From CAVRXZ01 sp963773035 (GTDB taxonomy: Bacteria > Acidobacteriota > Vicinamibacteria > Vicinamibacterales > CAVVIG01), in NCBI GenBank assembly GCA_963773035.1, contig CAVYZX010000010.1, positions 310,001 through 374,000 of the forward strand: 64,000 bases of DNA, read 5' to 3'. The notes below the pieces were generated by a model that was not told the DNA's origin, made no database searches, and saw only the letters and a program-made list of their open reading frames with translations. How positions within the stretch are numbered: the stretch's first letter is position 1; each line of letters starts with the position of its first letter. The position numbers and the translations under genes were made by a program. This document shows, piece by piece, positions 53,747-63,104 of this stretch.

Positions 53747-53783
53747 GTTGGCAGCCGGAGGCGCGTCGCAACCGGCTGCCAAC
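53747..53783. terminator. Strong stem-loop downstream of glutamine synthetase III
   Basis: GTTGGCAGCCGG (53747-53758) and CCGGCTGCCAAC (53772-53783) form a perfect 12-bp stem with a 13-base loop, starting six bases after the glnN stop. There is no T-run, so termination may need Rho or the hairpin may protect the mRNA 3' end. Confidence 0.6.
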
Positions 53784-53812
53784 GCGGACCGCATGCTATA
53801 CTCGGCGGGCGC

Positions 53813-56251
53813 GTGCCAGTGGCCACGCGAGACCGGCAGCCCGCACGAGAGCTTTTGCCTCTTCACACCACCGACGTCGTTCGGAGCGCTGAGCCGCATC
53901 CTCCTTCGGTTTCGATCGCGTCCTCGCGCGACATCTGGCTATTACCGACGCTCTCCCTGTTCTTTTTCTGCTCGGGCGCGTGCGCGCTGACCTATCAGGT
54001 CCTCTGGCTCCGATTGCTGGGGCTCGTCTTCGGCGTCACGACGTACGCCGCCAGCACGGTTTGGGCGAGCTTCATGGCCGGGCTCGCCATAGGTAGCCTG
54101 ATCGCCGGGCGGCTCGCGGACCGCGTTCGTCGTCCACTGGCGTGGTTTGGCGCGACGGAACTCCTGATCGGCGGCACCGCGCTCGCGACATCGATGGTTC
54201 TCGGGTGGCTGCAGCAAGCCTATGTTGAGCTCTACCCGTCGTTGGCCGACTCGCTGCCATCGCTCACGTTCGCACGGTTTGCGATTGCCTTTGCCGTCCT
54301 GATTATTCCAACCGTGCTGATGGGCGCCACATTCCCCCTCGTCGTCAAATCCTCGGCGCTCCGCACCATGGGGCTCGGTGAACGGATCGGTGTCCTTTAC
54401 GGCACCAATACCGCTGGCGCGATCGTCGGTACGCTCGCGTCGGGTCTGTATTTGATCCCGCAATGGGGCATCCACGGCACCTTTCTCTTTGCCGCTGCCG
54501 TCAACCTGATTGTGGGCATCGCTGCACTCGCCGGAGCGTTCGCAGCGCCGCTTAAGAATGTCTTGCAGCCCGATGACGCCTCGATGACGGCACAGTCACT
54601 CGGCGTCGGCGGGGGAAACCAGATGTTCGATGTCCGTCGGCTCTGGATCATTCTCATCGTGTTCGCGGTTTCAGGGTTCACATCCCTCGCCCTCGAGGTG
54701 GTTTGGTTCCGCGTCCTGACACTGTTTCTCCGCCCGACCGTTTATGGTTTTGCCGTCATGCTGGCATCGGTCCTGGCCGGCATCGCCATTGGCAGCTATC
54801 TCCTGACCCCGTTTCTCGATCGCCGCATCAAGTGGGTCGCACTGCTCGCCAGCCTCGAGTTTGCGATTGCCCTGGCGACCCTCTCCTCGTTTGCCCTGCT
54901 CGTCCGGATGAATGACTCCACGGTTGCGCTGACGCCGCTGCTCTCGCAGGTGATGCACGAGTGGCTCGTGTTCCCGACCGTTGGCAGCCTGCAGGCCGTC
55001 TTCCCGACGGCGCTGCTGATGGGTGCGGCCTTTCCGATTGGCCTGCGGCTTTGGTCGAGCGGAGGCCGCGAACAGACGCGGGCGATCGCTCGACGGATTG
55101 GGTTCTTCTACTCGGTCAACGTGGCAGGATCGATTCTAGGAGCGCTGCTGGGCGGCTTCCTTCTCCTGCCGCTGCTGGGAAGCCGGCGGTCCATTATCGC
55201 GCTCGCCACCATCAGCTTTGGATCGGGATTATTGCTACTGGCCGTGTCCGAATGGCGCCGAACGGTTCGCGTCTTCGTCGGCGGCGCGGCAACGGTTGTG
55301 TTCGCTCTCGGTGTGTGGCGGTCACCTGAACCGTTCGACGAATTCGTCGCGCAACGTTATCCGCGCCAGCGGGTCGTGTGGAAGGAAGAAGGCGTCGAAG
55401 CAACCGTCGTCGTTCACGCCCGAGGCGACGAGTTGACGTTGAGTGTCAACGGCAATCATCAGGCGAGTACGGGACGGGCCATGACCTACGGTCACCGTCT
55501 CATCGGTCATCTGCCGATGATCCTGCATCCGGACGCGCGGTCCGCGCTGGTGATTGGGATGGGCGGCGGCGCAACGGCCGGCGCCGTCAGCATCCACGAC
55601 GGAGTCGATGTAGATGTCGTGGAGCTCGCCGGCGCCGTCATTCGCGGAGCGCGGTTTTTTGAATCGATCAACTACGGAATGCTCAACCGCCCCAACGTTC
55701 ATGTGCGCGTCGACGACGGGCGAAACCACTTGTTGCTGACGCATCGAAAGTACGATGTCGTGACGGCTGACGTCATTCACCCGATCTACGCCGGTTCCGG
55801 GAATCTGTACTCAGCCGAGTATTTTCGGCTGATTAGACAAGCGCTGAAGCCGGGCGGCATTGCCGTGCAATGGGTGGCGGGCACTGAAGCCGAGTACAAA
55901 CTCATCGCCCGAACCTTTCTGAGTGTCTTTCCACAGACGACTGTGTGGACGGACGGCACGCTCCTCGTGGGCAGCCTAAAGCCGCTGCAGATTCGCCGAG
56001 CGGACTTCGAGCGGAAGCTGCAGGCACCGGGGCGTGCGCAGGGCGCCCAGGATGCAGGCGTGACGAGCTTTGACCGCCTGCTGGCCATGTACCGCGCCGG
56101 ACCCGATGAACTGAGGGCGTTCGTGGGTTCGGGTGCGATCCTGACCGACGATCGGCCTCTCGTCGAATACTTCCTGAGTCTGCCGCGAGACCGCGAGATC
56201 GACCTGTCGCCGCTCAAAGGAGATGTTCGACAACATGTCGTCGAGGAGTAG
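53813..56251 (+). CDS. Fused MFS-like transporter/spermidine synthase protein
   Basis: An 812-residue membrane protein. Residues about 40-500 contain some 12 hydrophobic helices in MFS-like order (FFFCSGACALTYQVLWLRLL, ATFPLVVKSSALR). Residues about 540-760 form a spermidine-synthase-type Rossmann domain with VIGMGGGATAGAVS, the VDVVELAGAVIRGARFF segment, VRVDDGRNHLL and VTADVIHPIYAG. The aspartate-rich active site is altered compared with true SpeE. The family is common in Acidobacteriota and no activity is settled. The start is GTG 53813. There is no spermidine or SpeD gene nearby. Confidence 0.85.
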   Translation: MPVATRDRQPARELLPLHTTDVVRSAEPHPPSVSIASSRDIWLLPTLSLFFFCSGACALTYQVLWLRLLGLVFGVTTYAASTVWASFMAGLAIGSLIAGRLADRVRRPLAWFGATELLIGGTALATSMVLGWLQQAYVELYPSLADSLPSLTFARFAIAFAVLIIPTVLMGATFPLVVKSSALRTMGLGERIGVLYGTNTAGAIVGTLASGLYLIPQWGIHGTFLFAAAVNLIVGIAALAGAFAAPLKNVLQPDDASMTAQSLGVGGGNQMFDVRRLWIILIVFAVSGFTSLALEVVWFRVLTLFLRPTVYGFAVMLASVLAGIAIGSYLLTPFLDRRIKWVALLASLEFAIALATLSSFALLVRMNDSTVALTPLLSQVMHEWLVFPTVGSLQAVFPTALLMGAAFPIGLRLWSSGGREQTRAIARRIGFFYSVNVAGSILGALLGGFLLLPLLGSRRSIIALATISFGSGLLLLAVSEWRRTVRVFVGGAATVVFALGVWRSPEPFDEFVAQRYPRQRVVWKEEGVEATVVVHARGDELTLSVNGNHQASTGRAMTYGHRLIGHLPMILHPDARSALVIGMGGGATAGAVSIHDGVDVDVVELAGAVIRGARFFESINYGMLNRPNVHVRVDDGRNHLLLTHRKYDVVTADVIHPIYAGSGNLYSAEYFRLIRQALKPGGIAVQWVAGTEAEYKLIARTFLSVFPQTTVWTDGTLLVGSLKPLQIRRADFERKLQAPGRAQGAQDAGVTSFDRLLAMYRAGPDELRAFVGSGAILTDDRPLVEYFLSLPRDREIDLSPLKGDVRQHVVEE

Positions 56252-56292
56252 TGTCGTCAGTCGTGCTGGCGTTCAGATGGCGTCCCTAGGAT

Positions 56293-58773
56293 ATGGCTAA
56301 GCGAAAACCCCGAGAACAATCGCTCTTCGACAACCTCGAGATCGGCGAAGAATCGGCAGCTCGAGGCGGCGGTGGTGCCGCTTTGCGCGCCTCGGCTCCT
56401 TCGGGCGACGGCAACGGGGCGGGAACGACCAGCGTGGTGGCTCTTCATGAAGCGGCTCAGTCGCGCTATCTCAACTACGCACTCTCGGTCATCACTTCTC
56501 GCGCGCTGCCAGACGTCCGCGACGGCTTGAAACCGGTTCAACGCCGCATCCTGTACACGATGTGGCAACAGAACCTGACGGCGGACGTGAAGCATCGCAA
56601 ATGCGCGAAGGTCGTCGGCGACGTGATGGGCAGCTTTCACCCCCACGGCGACGCGGCGCTCTACGAGACGCTCGTCCGGATGGCGCAGCCCTTTTCTCTC
56701 CGGTATCCGCTGGTGGACGGTTCGGGCAACTTCGGGTCGCTCGATGGCGACAGTGCCGCTGCGATGCGGTACACCGAGTGCCGGTTGGCCGGCATCAGCA
56801 ACGAAATGCTGGCCGAAATCGAGCAGACGACGGTGCCGTTCCGCCCGAGTTACGACGGCACGAAGACCGAACCAGTGGTGCTTCCCGCACGAATCCCGAA
56901 CCTCCTCGTCAATGGAACGACCGGTATTGCCGTGGGAATGGCGACCAATATCCCGCCGCACAATTTAGGAGAGGTCTGCACGGCCCTCATCAAGCTCCTC
57001 GACAACGAGGACATCGGGAACGCTCAGCTGTGCCGCTATATCAAAGGCCCGGACTTCCCCACCGGTGGTCAGATTCTGAACTCCGTCGAGGAGGTGAAAC
57101 AGATCTACAAGACCGGTTCGGGCGCGATCCGCCTTCGAGGCACGTGGGACATCGGTCCCGAGACTCGATCGACCAAGACGGTCTACATCGAAAGCGTTCC
57201 CTATACCGTGAACAAGGCGCAGCTGGTGGAACGAATCGCCGAAGTCGTCCTCAGTCGAAAGCTGCCCCAGCTCCTGGATGTGAAGGACCTCTCGACCGAG
57301 GACGTCAGAATCGCGCTCGAGCTGAAGAAGGACGCCGATGAGAAGATGATCATGGCGTACCTCTTCAAACACACCCCGCTGCAAATCACCTTCGCCGTCA
57401 ACCTCACCTGCCTCATCCCGACGGAAAACCCGGAGGTCGGTCGCCCCGAGCGCCTCGATCTGAAGCAGATTCTTTGGCACTTCCTGCACTTCCGGCTCGA
57501 AGTCGTGACCAAACGCCTGGAGCACGAGATGGCTGCGCTCAAGAAGCGCATGCACATTCTCGAGGGACTCGAAAAGGTCTTCGACGCGCTCGATGAGATC
57601 ATCCGAATGATTCGAAAGTCGGACGGAAAAGCCGACGCGGCCGAGAAGATCATGAAGCGGTTCGATCTCGACGCTGAACAGACCGATGCGATTCTCGAAT
57701 TGAAGATCTACCGGCTCGCTCGGCTCGAGATTCTCCTCATCCGAAACGAGCTCGAGGAAAGGCGGAAACGGGCCCGTCAGATCGGCGCGCTGCTCAAAGA
57801 CGAAGACGGCCGATGGAAACTGGTCCGCGGCGAGATCGAGGAGATTCAGAAGACCTACGGCGATTCGAAGGTCGACCAACGCCGCACCATCCTCGAAAGC
57901 GACACCGACGAGCCCGAATACAAGGCGGATGACTTCATCGTCGATGAAGACAACGTCGTCATCGTTTCCGGCGACGGCTGGGTCAAGCGGCAGAAGGAAG
58001 TCAAGGATCTCTCGACCACCCGACTGCGAGAGGGCGACTCCGTGCTCGCGGTACTGTCGGGAAGCACCCGCGCCACTTGTGTCTTCTTCTCGAACTTCGG
58101 CGTGGCCTACACCAGCCGCTTCATCGACGTCCCAGCATCCACCGGATACGGCGAGCCGATCCAGCGGCTCTTCAAGCTCAAGGATGGCGAGAAGGTGGTC
58201 GCGGCCCTGAGCCTCGACGCCCGCGCGATTGGCGACATCAAGACTCCGGCGCCGGCAAGCCGCGGCTCGAAAGCGAAGGCCGAAGTCGAGGAAACGATTC
58301 CGCCGCCCGTGCACGCCGTTGCCGTGTCGAGTGACGGCTTCAGCCTGCGCTTCAGCCTCGAACCGTTCGTCGAAGCCAGCACCCGCGCCGGCCGGCGATA
58401 CGCCCGGCCTGCGAAAGGATCCGAAATCCTCGACGTGGCAAAAGTGACCGGGCAGGAGGTCCTGATTGCGGCGACCGCCGAAGGTCGTGGATTGTTGTGC
58501 AAGGCCGATGAAGTCAATTTCCTTGCCGGTCCTGGCAAGGGCGTGATTCTCATCAAGCTGGCCAAGGACGATCGCGTGCTCGGATTCATCGCCTCGAGCG
58601 GCGATCGGGAGCTCCTCACGGTCGAAACCTCGCGCGGCGCCGAGCAGACCATCAGCACCGGCAAGTACGAGGTCACCAGCCGAGGTGGCAAGGGTCGCGA
58701 GCTGCTGCAGCGGGGTCAATTCACAAGAATCCTCAGGCCCCTGCCGGCACTTCCAACAGTGCTCGATGCCTGA
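56293..58773 (+). CDS. parC: Type IIA topoisomerase subunit A (topoisomerase IV ParC-like)
   Basis: An 826-residue breakage-reunion subunit. The catalytic tyrosine is Y160 in AAAMRYTECRLAG. The quinolone-region helix reads HPHGDAALYETLVRMAQP (A121, E125), and NLLVNGTTGIAVGMATNIPP and the GyrA-type tower and coiled coil (about 400-540) follow. The C-terminal beta-pinwheel (about 560-820) shows blades such as DGWVKRQKEVKDLS and ends with SRGGKGRELLQ, which only faintly resembles a GyrA box, favouring ParC over GyrA. The B subunit is not in the window. The charged N-terminal extension of about 45 residues is unusual. Confidence 0.88.
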   Translation: MAKRKPREQSLFDNLEIGEESAARGGGGAALRASAPSGDGNGAGTTSVVALHEAAQSRYLNYALSVITSRALPDVRDGLKPVQRRILYTMWQQNLTADVKHRKCAKVVGDVMGSFHPHGDAALYETLVRMAQPFSLRYPLVDGSGNFGSLDGDSAAAMRYTECRLAGISNEMLAEIEQTTVPFRPSYDGTKTEPVVLPARIPNLLVNGTTGIAVGMATNIPPHNLGEVCTALIKLLDNEDIGNAQLCRYIKGPDFPTGGQILNSVEEVKQIYKTGSGAIRLRGTWDIGPETRSTKTVYIESVPYTVNKAQLVERIAEVVLSRKLPQLLDVKDLSTEDVRIALELKKDADEKMIMAYLFKHTPLQITFAVNLTCLIPTENPEVGRPERLDLKQILWHFLHFRLEVVTKRLEHEMAALKKRMHILEGLEKVFDALDEIIRMIRKSDGKADAAEKIMKRFDLDAEQTDAILELKIYRLARLEILLIRNELEERRKRARQIGALLKDEDGRWKLVRGEIEEIQKTYGDSKVDQRRTILESDTDEPEYKADDFIVDEDNVVIVSGDGWVKRQKEVKDLSTTRLREGDSVLAVLSGSTRATCVFFSNFGVAYTSRFIDVPASTGYGEPIQRLFKLKDGEKVVAALSLDARAIGDIKTPAPASRGSKAKAEVEETIPPPVHAVAVSSDGFSLRFSLEPFVEASTRAGRRYARPAKGSEILDVAKVTGQEVLIAATAEGRGLLCKADEVNFLAGPGKGVILIKLAKDDRVLGFIASSGDRELLTVETSRGAEQTISTGKYEVTSRGGKGRELLQRGQFTRILRPLPALPTVLDA

Positions 58774-58910
58774 ACCGTACTGCGTAAAATGTCAAATGCA
58801 AAATGTCGGGGGTTGATGTACCTTTCTGTGAACGGGCAGCCGCATTCTCAATTGCTTTCTGCTTCTTGCATTCGGCATTCGCAGTCCATTTCTCTAGATG
58901 AAAGGTCCCC
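58774..58910. other. Short intergenic region with degenerate GCATTC/AAATGTC repeats
   Basis: The 137-base gap between the topoisomerase and NYN genes contains near-tandem AAATGTCAAATGCAAAATGTC-type units (about 58787-58808). It then has GCATTCTCAATTG, TTGCATTCGGCATTCGCAG units (about 58842-58884). The 5' part resembles the scattered short repeats at 5596-5622. No coding region or strong hairpin was seen. Confidence 0.4.
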
Positions 58911-60383
58911 TTGCCTCCTCAGGAACGCTTGAACATCGCCGTTTTCATCGACTTCGACAACATAGAGATTGGCGTCAAGACAACGTTGGGCCAGCAGTTC
59001 GACGTCGGCACGATCCTCGATGCGATCAAAGAACGCGGTGAGGTCGTCACCAAGATTGCTTATGCCGACTGGACGCGCGCCGGGGAGTACAGCCGCTCGT
59101 TGACCCAACACGCCATCCGCCTTGTTCAGCGCAACCTGACGCCAGGGGGCGACAAGAACGGCGCGGACATCAATCTGGCGCTGGATGCGCTGGAGATGGC
59201 GTTCACCCACCCGCACATCAACGCCTACGTCATCGTCGGCGGGGACAGCGATTTTCTGTCGCTCGTCGAGAAGCTGAAGCAGTACGACAAGAAGGTGTTC
59301 GTGGTCGGCGGTCGGGCGTTTACGAGCGTGATTCTTCAGCGCAATTGTCACGAGTTCATCGCCTACGAGAATCTCGCCGGCGTTCGCAGGCAGGCGGTCA
59401 AGGGCGGACGGCCGATGTTGACGCCCGTTCCGTCCCCGATCGCACAGGCGTTTCCGATCGTCCGCCGCGCGCTGAAAATTCTGGCCGACCGCGAAGTCTC
59501 GCCGCAGACCGGCCTTCTCAAAAGCACGCTGCTCCAGCTCGACTCGACGTTTTCCGAGCGGACCTTTGGTGCGTCGTCGTTTCTCGACTTCGTCGAGAAG
59601 CTGTCGCAGGCGGGTCTCGTGCAGTTGAAGCAGGCCGGCCGTAGCGTGATGGTGGAGTTGAAAGAGACAGGTGAAGGCGACAGCGCCGAGCCTGGTCTCG
59701 TGCAGGCAGACGGGTCGGGCACCGTCAATTCTCTCGCCACGCAGAGTGGCCCGCCGCCGATGGTCGAAGAGCCACCTGTTGCTGCCCTCGAACCGCCTGC
59801 CAACGGTGTGGCGCGTGCGGGAGAAATTCTGAGAGCGGCGACTCATGCGCGCTGGCCGATGTACCTGCGCAACGTGAAGCAAATCCTGCGCGCGGCCGAC
59901 GAAGGGTTCGATGAGCGGCGGTACGGTTTTTCCGGATTGGTGGAATTCGTGCGGGCGTGCCAGAAAGAAGGGTTCGTCAGGCTTGAACGGGATCGACGAG
60001 GTGGACTTCGTGTCTTTCCCGGTCCGGCGCTGCATCAATCGAGCGTTCCCCGTGAAGAGAGAGAACCCCCGACCGTTGAGCCGCAACCTCTCGAAGTGCG
60101 GCCAAGCGAACCTGTCGAGGAACCGGCTGCCGCCACCGAACCCGAGCCTTCCGACGTAGAGCGGATGCCGACCGTCGATCCAACTGCCGAACTGTTAGGT
60201 ACGGTTAAACGTAAGAGAGTCGTTCGCGGCAGTCGGATGTCGTCGAGCTCGCCAGCCAAGAAAACGGCCGCTCGCAAAGCTGCAACAGGACAACGATCGG
60301 GACGACCGAAAAAAGCCGCGGCAAAGAAGGACGACGAGGGGGAGACGAACAACGCGAAAGGATCAGGCCTCGGAACGACCTGA
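58911..60383 (+). CDS. NYN-domain nuclease-like protein with two OST-HTH (LOTUS) domains and a basic tail
   Basis: A 490-residue cytoplasmic protein. The NYN (PIN-like, LabA-type) domain fills residues 1-155 with AVFIDFDN (D14, D16), NGADINLALDALEMA and VIVGGDSDFLSLVEKLKQY, so the acidic metal-site residues are kept. Two OST-HTH/LOTUS-type modules follow at about 170-240 (FPIVRRALKILADREVSPQT) and 300-365 (ARWPMYLRNVKQILRAADEG). The tail is Pro/Glu-rich, then Lys/Ala/Arg-rich (KKTAARKAATGQRSGRPKKA). It starts at TTG 58911 with AAAGG nearby. An RNA-processing or RNA-binding role is inferred. It is in a module with the topoisomerase gene upstream. Confidence 0.85.
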   Translation: MPPQERLNIAVFIDFDNIEIGVKTTLGQQFDVGTILDAIKERGEVVTKIAYADWTRAGEYSRSLTQHAIRLVQRNLTPGGDKNGADINLALDALEMAFTHPHINAYVIVGGDSDFLSLVEKLKQYDKKVFVVGGRAFTSVILQRNCHEFIAYENLAGVRRQAVKGGRPMLTPVPSPIAQAFPIVRRALKILADREVSPQTGLLKSTLLQLDSTFSERTFGASSFLDFVEKLSQAGLVQLKQAGRSVMVELKETGEGDSAEPGLVQADGSGTVNSLATQSGPPPMVEEPPVAALEPPANGVARAGEILRAATHARWPMYLRNVKQILRAADEGFDERRYGFSGLVEFVRACQKEGFVRLERDRRGGLRVFPGPALHQSSVPREEREPPTVEPQPLEVRPSEPVEEPAAATEPEPSDVERMPTVDPTAELLGTVKRKRVVRGSRMSSSSPAKKTAARKAATGQRSGRPKKAAAKKDDEGETNNAKGSGLGTT

Positions 60384-60392
60384 GAAAGCGCC

Positions 60393-63104
60393 CTACCGCT
60401 TTTCGTTCTCTAGATAATCCATCCACTGCCGAACCAGCGCCTGCTTGGGGCCGTTGGCGCTCGCGTACTGGGCCGCATAGTTGCGCGCCATCGCCAAGTC
60501 GGCGGCACCGTTGGTCACGACCGATCGATTGTTGTGAGCCTGGAAAATCCACTCGATGACCAACAGCAGCAAGTCCGGTTCGGAGTGTCCGTCCGCGATG
60601 TAGCGGTCGAGCGTCCGAATCGCATCGCGGCCCCTACCGAGTGTCGCGTAGAGCAGAGCCAACGTCCGGCTGAATCTCGTGTCGGACGGCCACCGGCCGG
60701 AAGCCTCTTCGAGAATCGATTGGGCGCCCGAATAGTCGCGGGTGCGCGCGAGGGTTTCGCCGAGCCATTGGTAGATTTGCGGAAAGTCTTCGCCATCGAC
60801 GAGGGCGGTCTGCCACGCTCCGGCCGCATCGTTGTCACGACCGGCGGCAGCCATGGTGGCGGCGAGATACGCCAGCGCCGCCGTGCTGTCGACATCCGGC
60901 CGAATCGCGCGTTTGAAGCTGATTTCGGCGGCAGGATAGTTGCCCTTGCGCAGCTCGGCCACGCCATCTTCGAACGCCGCCTTCGTCGGCTGCGGAACAC
61001 GCTCCATGAAAGGATCGAGCGACTGTGGCTGTAGCACCTGATCGCGCCCGAACTTTCGAGCGATGAGGCCCTCGTCCACCGGCAGAAACAGCTCGGAGCT
61101 CGTGGACGGGGTCGACGCCGCGCCGGCCGCAGATGTCATCAGAACTGCGGGCGCAGCGATCTCGAACCCGCGCGTGAGCTTCTTGAGCGTTTCGCCGCTC
61201 GAGGTGACGACAGCGCGCAGGATGTAATCGCCGGCGGGCAACCTGCCTACGGGGATCATTTGAGTGAACAACGCGCGGTCTGCACCGACAAGCCGAGTGA
61301 GCACCGTTGACTCGATCAGTGACGGGCCATCGCTGGAGGTCGCAACCTCGTATCTCACTTCAACCTGATTGAGGCGGGGGCCGTAGGCCTCGAGGTATCC
61401 GTGAAGGGAACCGAAGCTGACCGTGTGACCGACCGTCGGCCGCAGGAGGTTGCTCGTGTCCGACGGTCCGCCAACCATGAGGTCGCTCAGAGTCACTTCA
61501 CCGAAATCGGCCAAGGTCGCATGTACCGGGTGCTCCACCGTACCGAGGCGATCGCCTTGAACCACCGCAAATTTCAACGTGTAGTCGCCTGGGGGGAGGC
61601 TGGCGGAACCAGCGTACTGAAGTGCGCTCGGAACCCCCGCCATCAGAGGCGACAGATTCGCATCGAGGGTTCGATTCTCCAACACGCGACCGCCCTTGTC
61701 GCTGATGACGTACCCGATGACTGCGGGCTGTGGTCCCGTAAAGTCGGTGCCAATGTCGAGCCGCATCAGCAGTTGGACCTTGTCCTCGTCGGGTCCTCGT
61801 AACGAGAACGTCCCGACTCTGAGCGGCAACGCCGACATCAGCAACGGTGCGGAAAGACCCGCGGTTACCGTATCTCGCGGCGTGCGTGGACGATTCAGGT
61901 CGGACGGCACGTTCAGCAGTTGTCGACGAGTGCGCACGATCGCGCCGCGGCGTTGGACGTCGATTCGAATGGTGTGAGGCTTGCCGTCGCGATCGATCGG
62001 ATCGGACTCGACGCCCAGCAGGTAATAGCCGGAAAGCTCAGCCTCGATATGCGAGAACAACTGGCTCCCGGTTCCAGTCACTGTGAACAGCGTCCCGCGC
62101 GCGGCTGCAGCGAGCGCCTCCAGTCCGTCAGTGCGAATGTTGAGACCCGGCGAGCTGATCACCGGCCCACGCGTGTTCATGAGCTCGAACAACTGGTTGT
62201 CCAGTTTCAGCGCATAGATGCTCGTCCTCGTCGAAGCCGCCAACGACCCGAGCTCGTTCATCAGAAGCGTGTCGCGAACGCTGAATCCTTCCGACATCAG
62301 GATCAGCGTTTTTGGCCCATCCAGTGGCTGCATCGCTTGCAGGATCTCGCGTAGCGCCCTGATCGTCGTGTCGCTCGAGCGCCTTAGCTGATCCGCCAGC
62401 TCGTACGCCGTGTTTTCGACTTCCTGACGGCACTGGGCGTAGGCGGCCGTGCCAGGCCTGAAACTCGAGCACTCGCGGGCGGCCACTTGATCGGCGATGA
62501 GACGGTTGCCTTCCGACATCTCCATCGCCTCAGAAGGGGTCACGACGATGGTAGCGGTCCTCAGAGTTTCCAGCTGGCCCGCCATTCGTCCGATGGCTTC
62601 TTTGATGCGATCGCGGTCGCGCTGAGCGAGAAACGGCGTGGCCGCGCCGCCGATCGCGAGGCTGACGGCCGCGATTCGATCCGACGGCGACAGCCGGTCG
62701 ATGAACGCGCTCGCCGTCGCCACGACGGCCGCCGCGCCTCCCGGCCGGATATGGGGCTCGTCGACAGCAATCGCAATCAGGCGGCCACCCGTCGCGTTTT
62801 CATTCGAGCTGTAGCCCTCGGGAATGCGTGCAGGAGTTTTCGCTTCTGCCGATGACGTCGTCAGCGGCACCCATTCGGCCGATACGACGCGACGGGCCTT
62901 GCCGTCGATGCGAACGGAGAACTCGCCGGGCGTCAGGCTTGCCAGCGGCTTTCCCTGGCTGTCCACGACTGCGACGTCCACCGACGTCACTTCAACCGAC
63001 GATTTGAAGCGAGGCGGTTGCGCATCGCCCTGTTGTGCCGCCAGCGGCCCGGCGGCAAACATCAAGGTGCACGCGAAAAGGATCGACAGAGCTCTGGCGG
63101 TCAT
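60393..63104 (-). CDS. VWFA-related Acidobacterial-type secreted protein with C-terminal TPR
   Basis: A 903-residue exported protein. The signal peptide is ARALSILFACTLMFAAGPLA, cut near AAQ. The domain at about 35-90 (VEVTSVDVAVVDSQGKPLAS) precedes a von Willebrand A region (about 110-380, IAIAVDEPHIRPGGAAAVVA, LILMSEGFSV) in which the usual DxSxS MIDAS is not kept. A LSGYYLLGVES family mark lies near 340. Beta-rich domains follow (about 400-700), and a TPR-like array runs over about 710-860 (LRKGNYPAAEISFKRAIRPD). It overlaps the next VWFA gene by ATGA. Confidence 0.8.
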   Translation of the reverse strand: MTARALSILFACTLMFAAGPLAAQQGDAQPPRFKSSVEVTSVDVAVVDSQGKPLASLTPGEFSVRIDGKARRVVSAEWVPLTTSSAEAKTPARIPEGYSSNENATGGRLIAIAVDEPHIRPGGAAAVVATASAFIDRLSPSDRIAAVSLAIGGAATPFLAQRDRDRIKEAIGRMAGQLETLRTATIVVTPSEAMEMSEGNRLIADQVAARECSSFRPGTAAYAQCRQEVENTAYELADQLRRSSDTTIRALREILQAMQPLDGPKTLILMSEGFSVRDTLLMNELGSLAASTRTSIYALKLDNQLFELMNTRGPVISSPGLNIRTDGLEALAAAARGTLFTVTGTGSQLFSHIEAELSGYYLLGVESDPIDRDGKPHTIRIDVQRRGAIVRTRRQLLNVPSDLNRPRTPRDTVTAGLSAPLLMSALPLRVGTFSLRGPDEDKVQLLMRLDIGTDFTGPQPAVIGYVISDKGGRVLENRTLDANLSPLMAGVPSALQYAGSASLPPGDYTLKFAVVQGDRLGTVEHPVHATLADFGEVTLSDLMVGGPSDTSNLLRPTVGHTVSFGSLHGYLEAYGPRLNQVEVRYEVATSSDGPSLIESTVLTRLVGADRALFTQMIPVGRLPAGDYILRAVVTSSGETLKKLTRGFEIAAPAVLMTSAAGAASTPSTSSELFLPVDEGLIARKFGRDQVLQPQSLDPFMERVPQPTKAAFEDGVAELRKGNYPAAEISFKRAIRPDVDSTAALAYLAATMAAAGRDNDAAGAWQTALVDGEDFPQIYQWLGETLARTRDYSGAQSILEEASGRWPSDTRFSRTLALLYATLGRGRDAIRTLDRYIADGHSEPDLLLLVIEWIFQAHNNRSVVTNGAADLAMARNYAAQYASANGPKQALVRQWMDYLENEKR

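Noticed and set aside
56965..58719. A 584-codon open frame on the minus strand opposite the topoisomerase gene
   Set aside because: It is the antisense of a confident gene in a GC-rich genome, with no family match. Other long antisense frames (for example 52808-53899 and 45665-46576) are rejected for the same reason.
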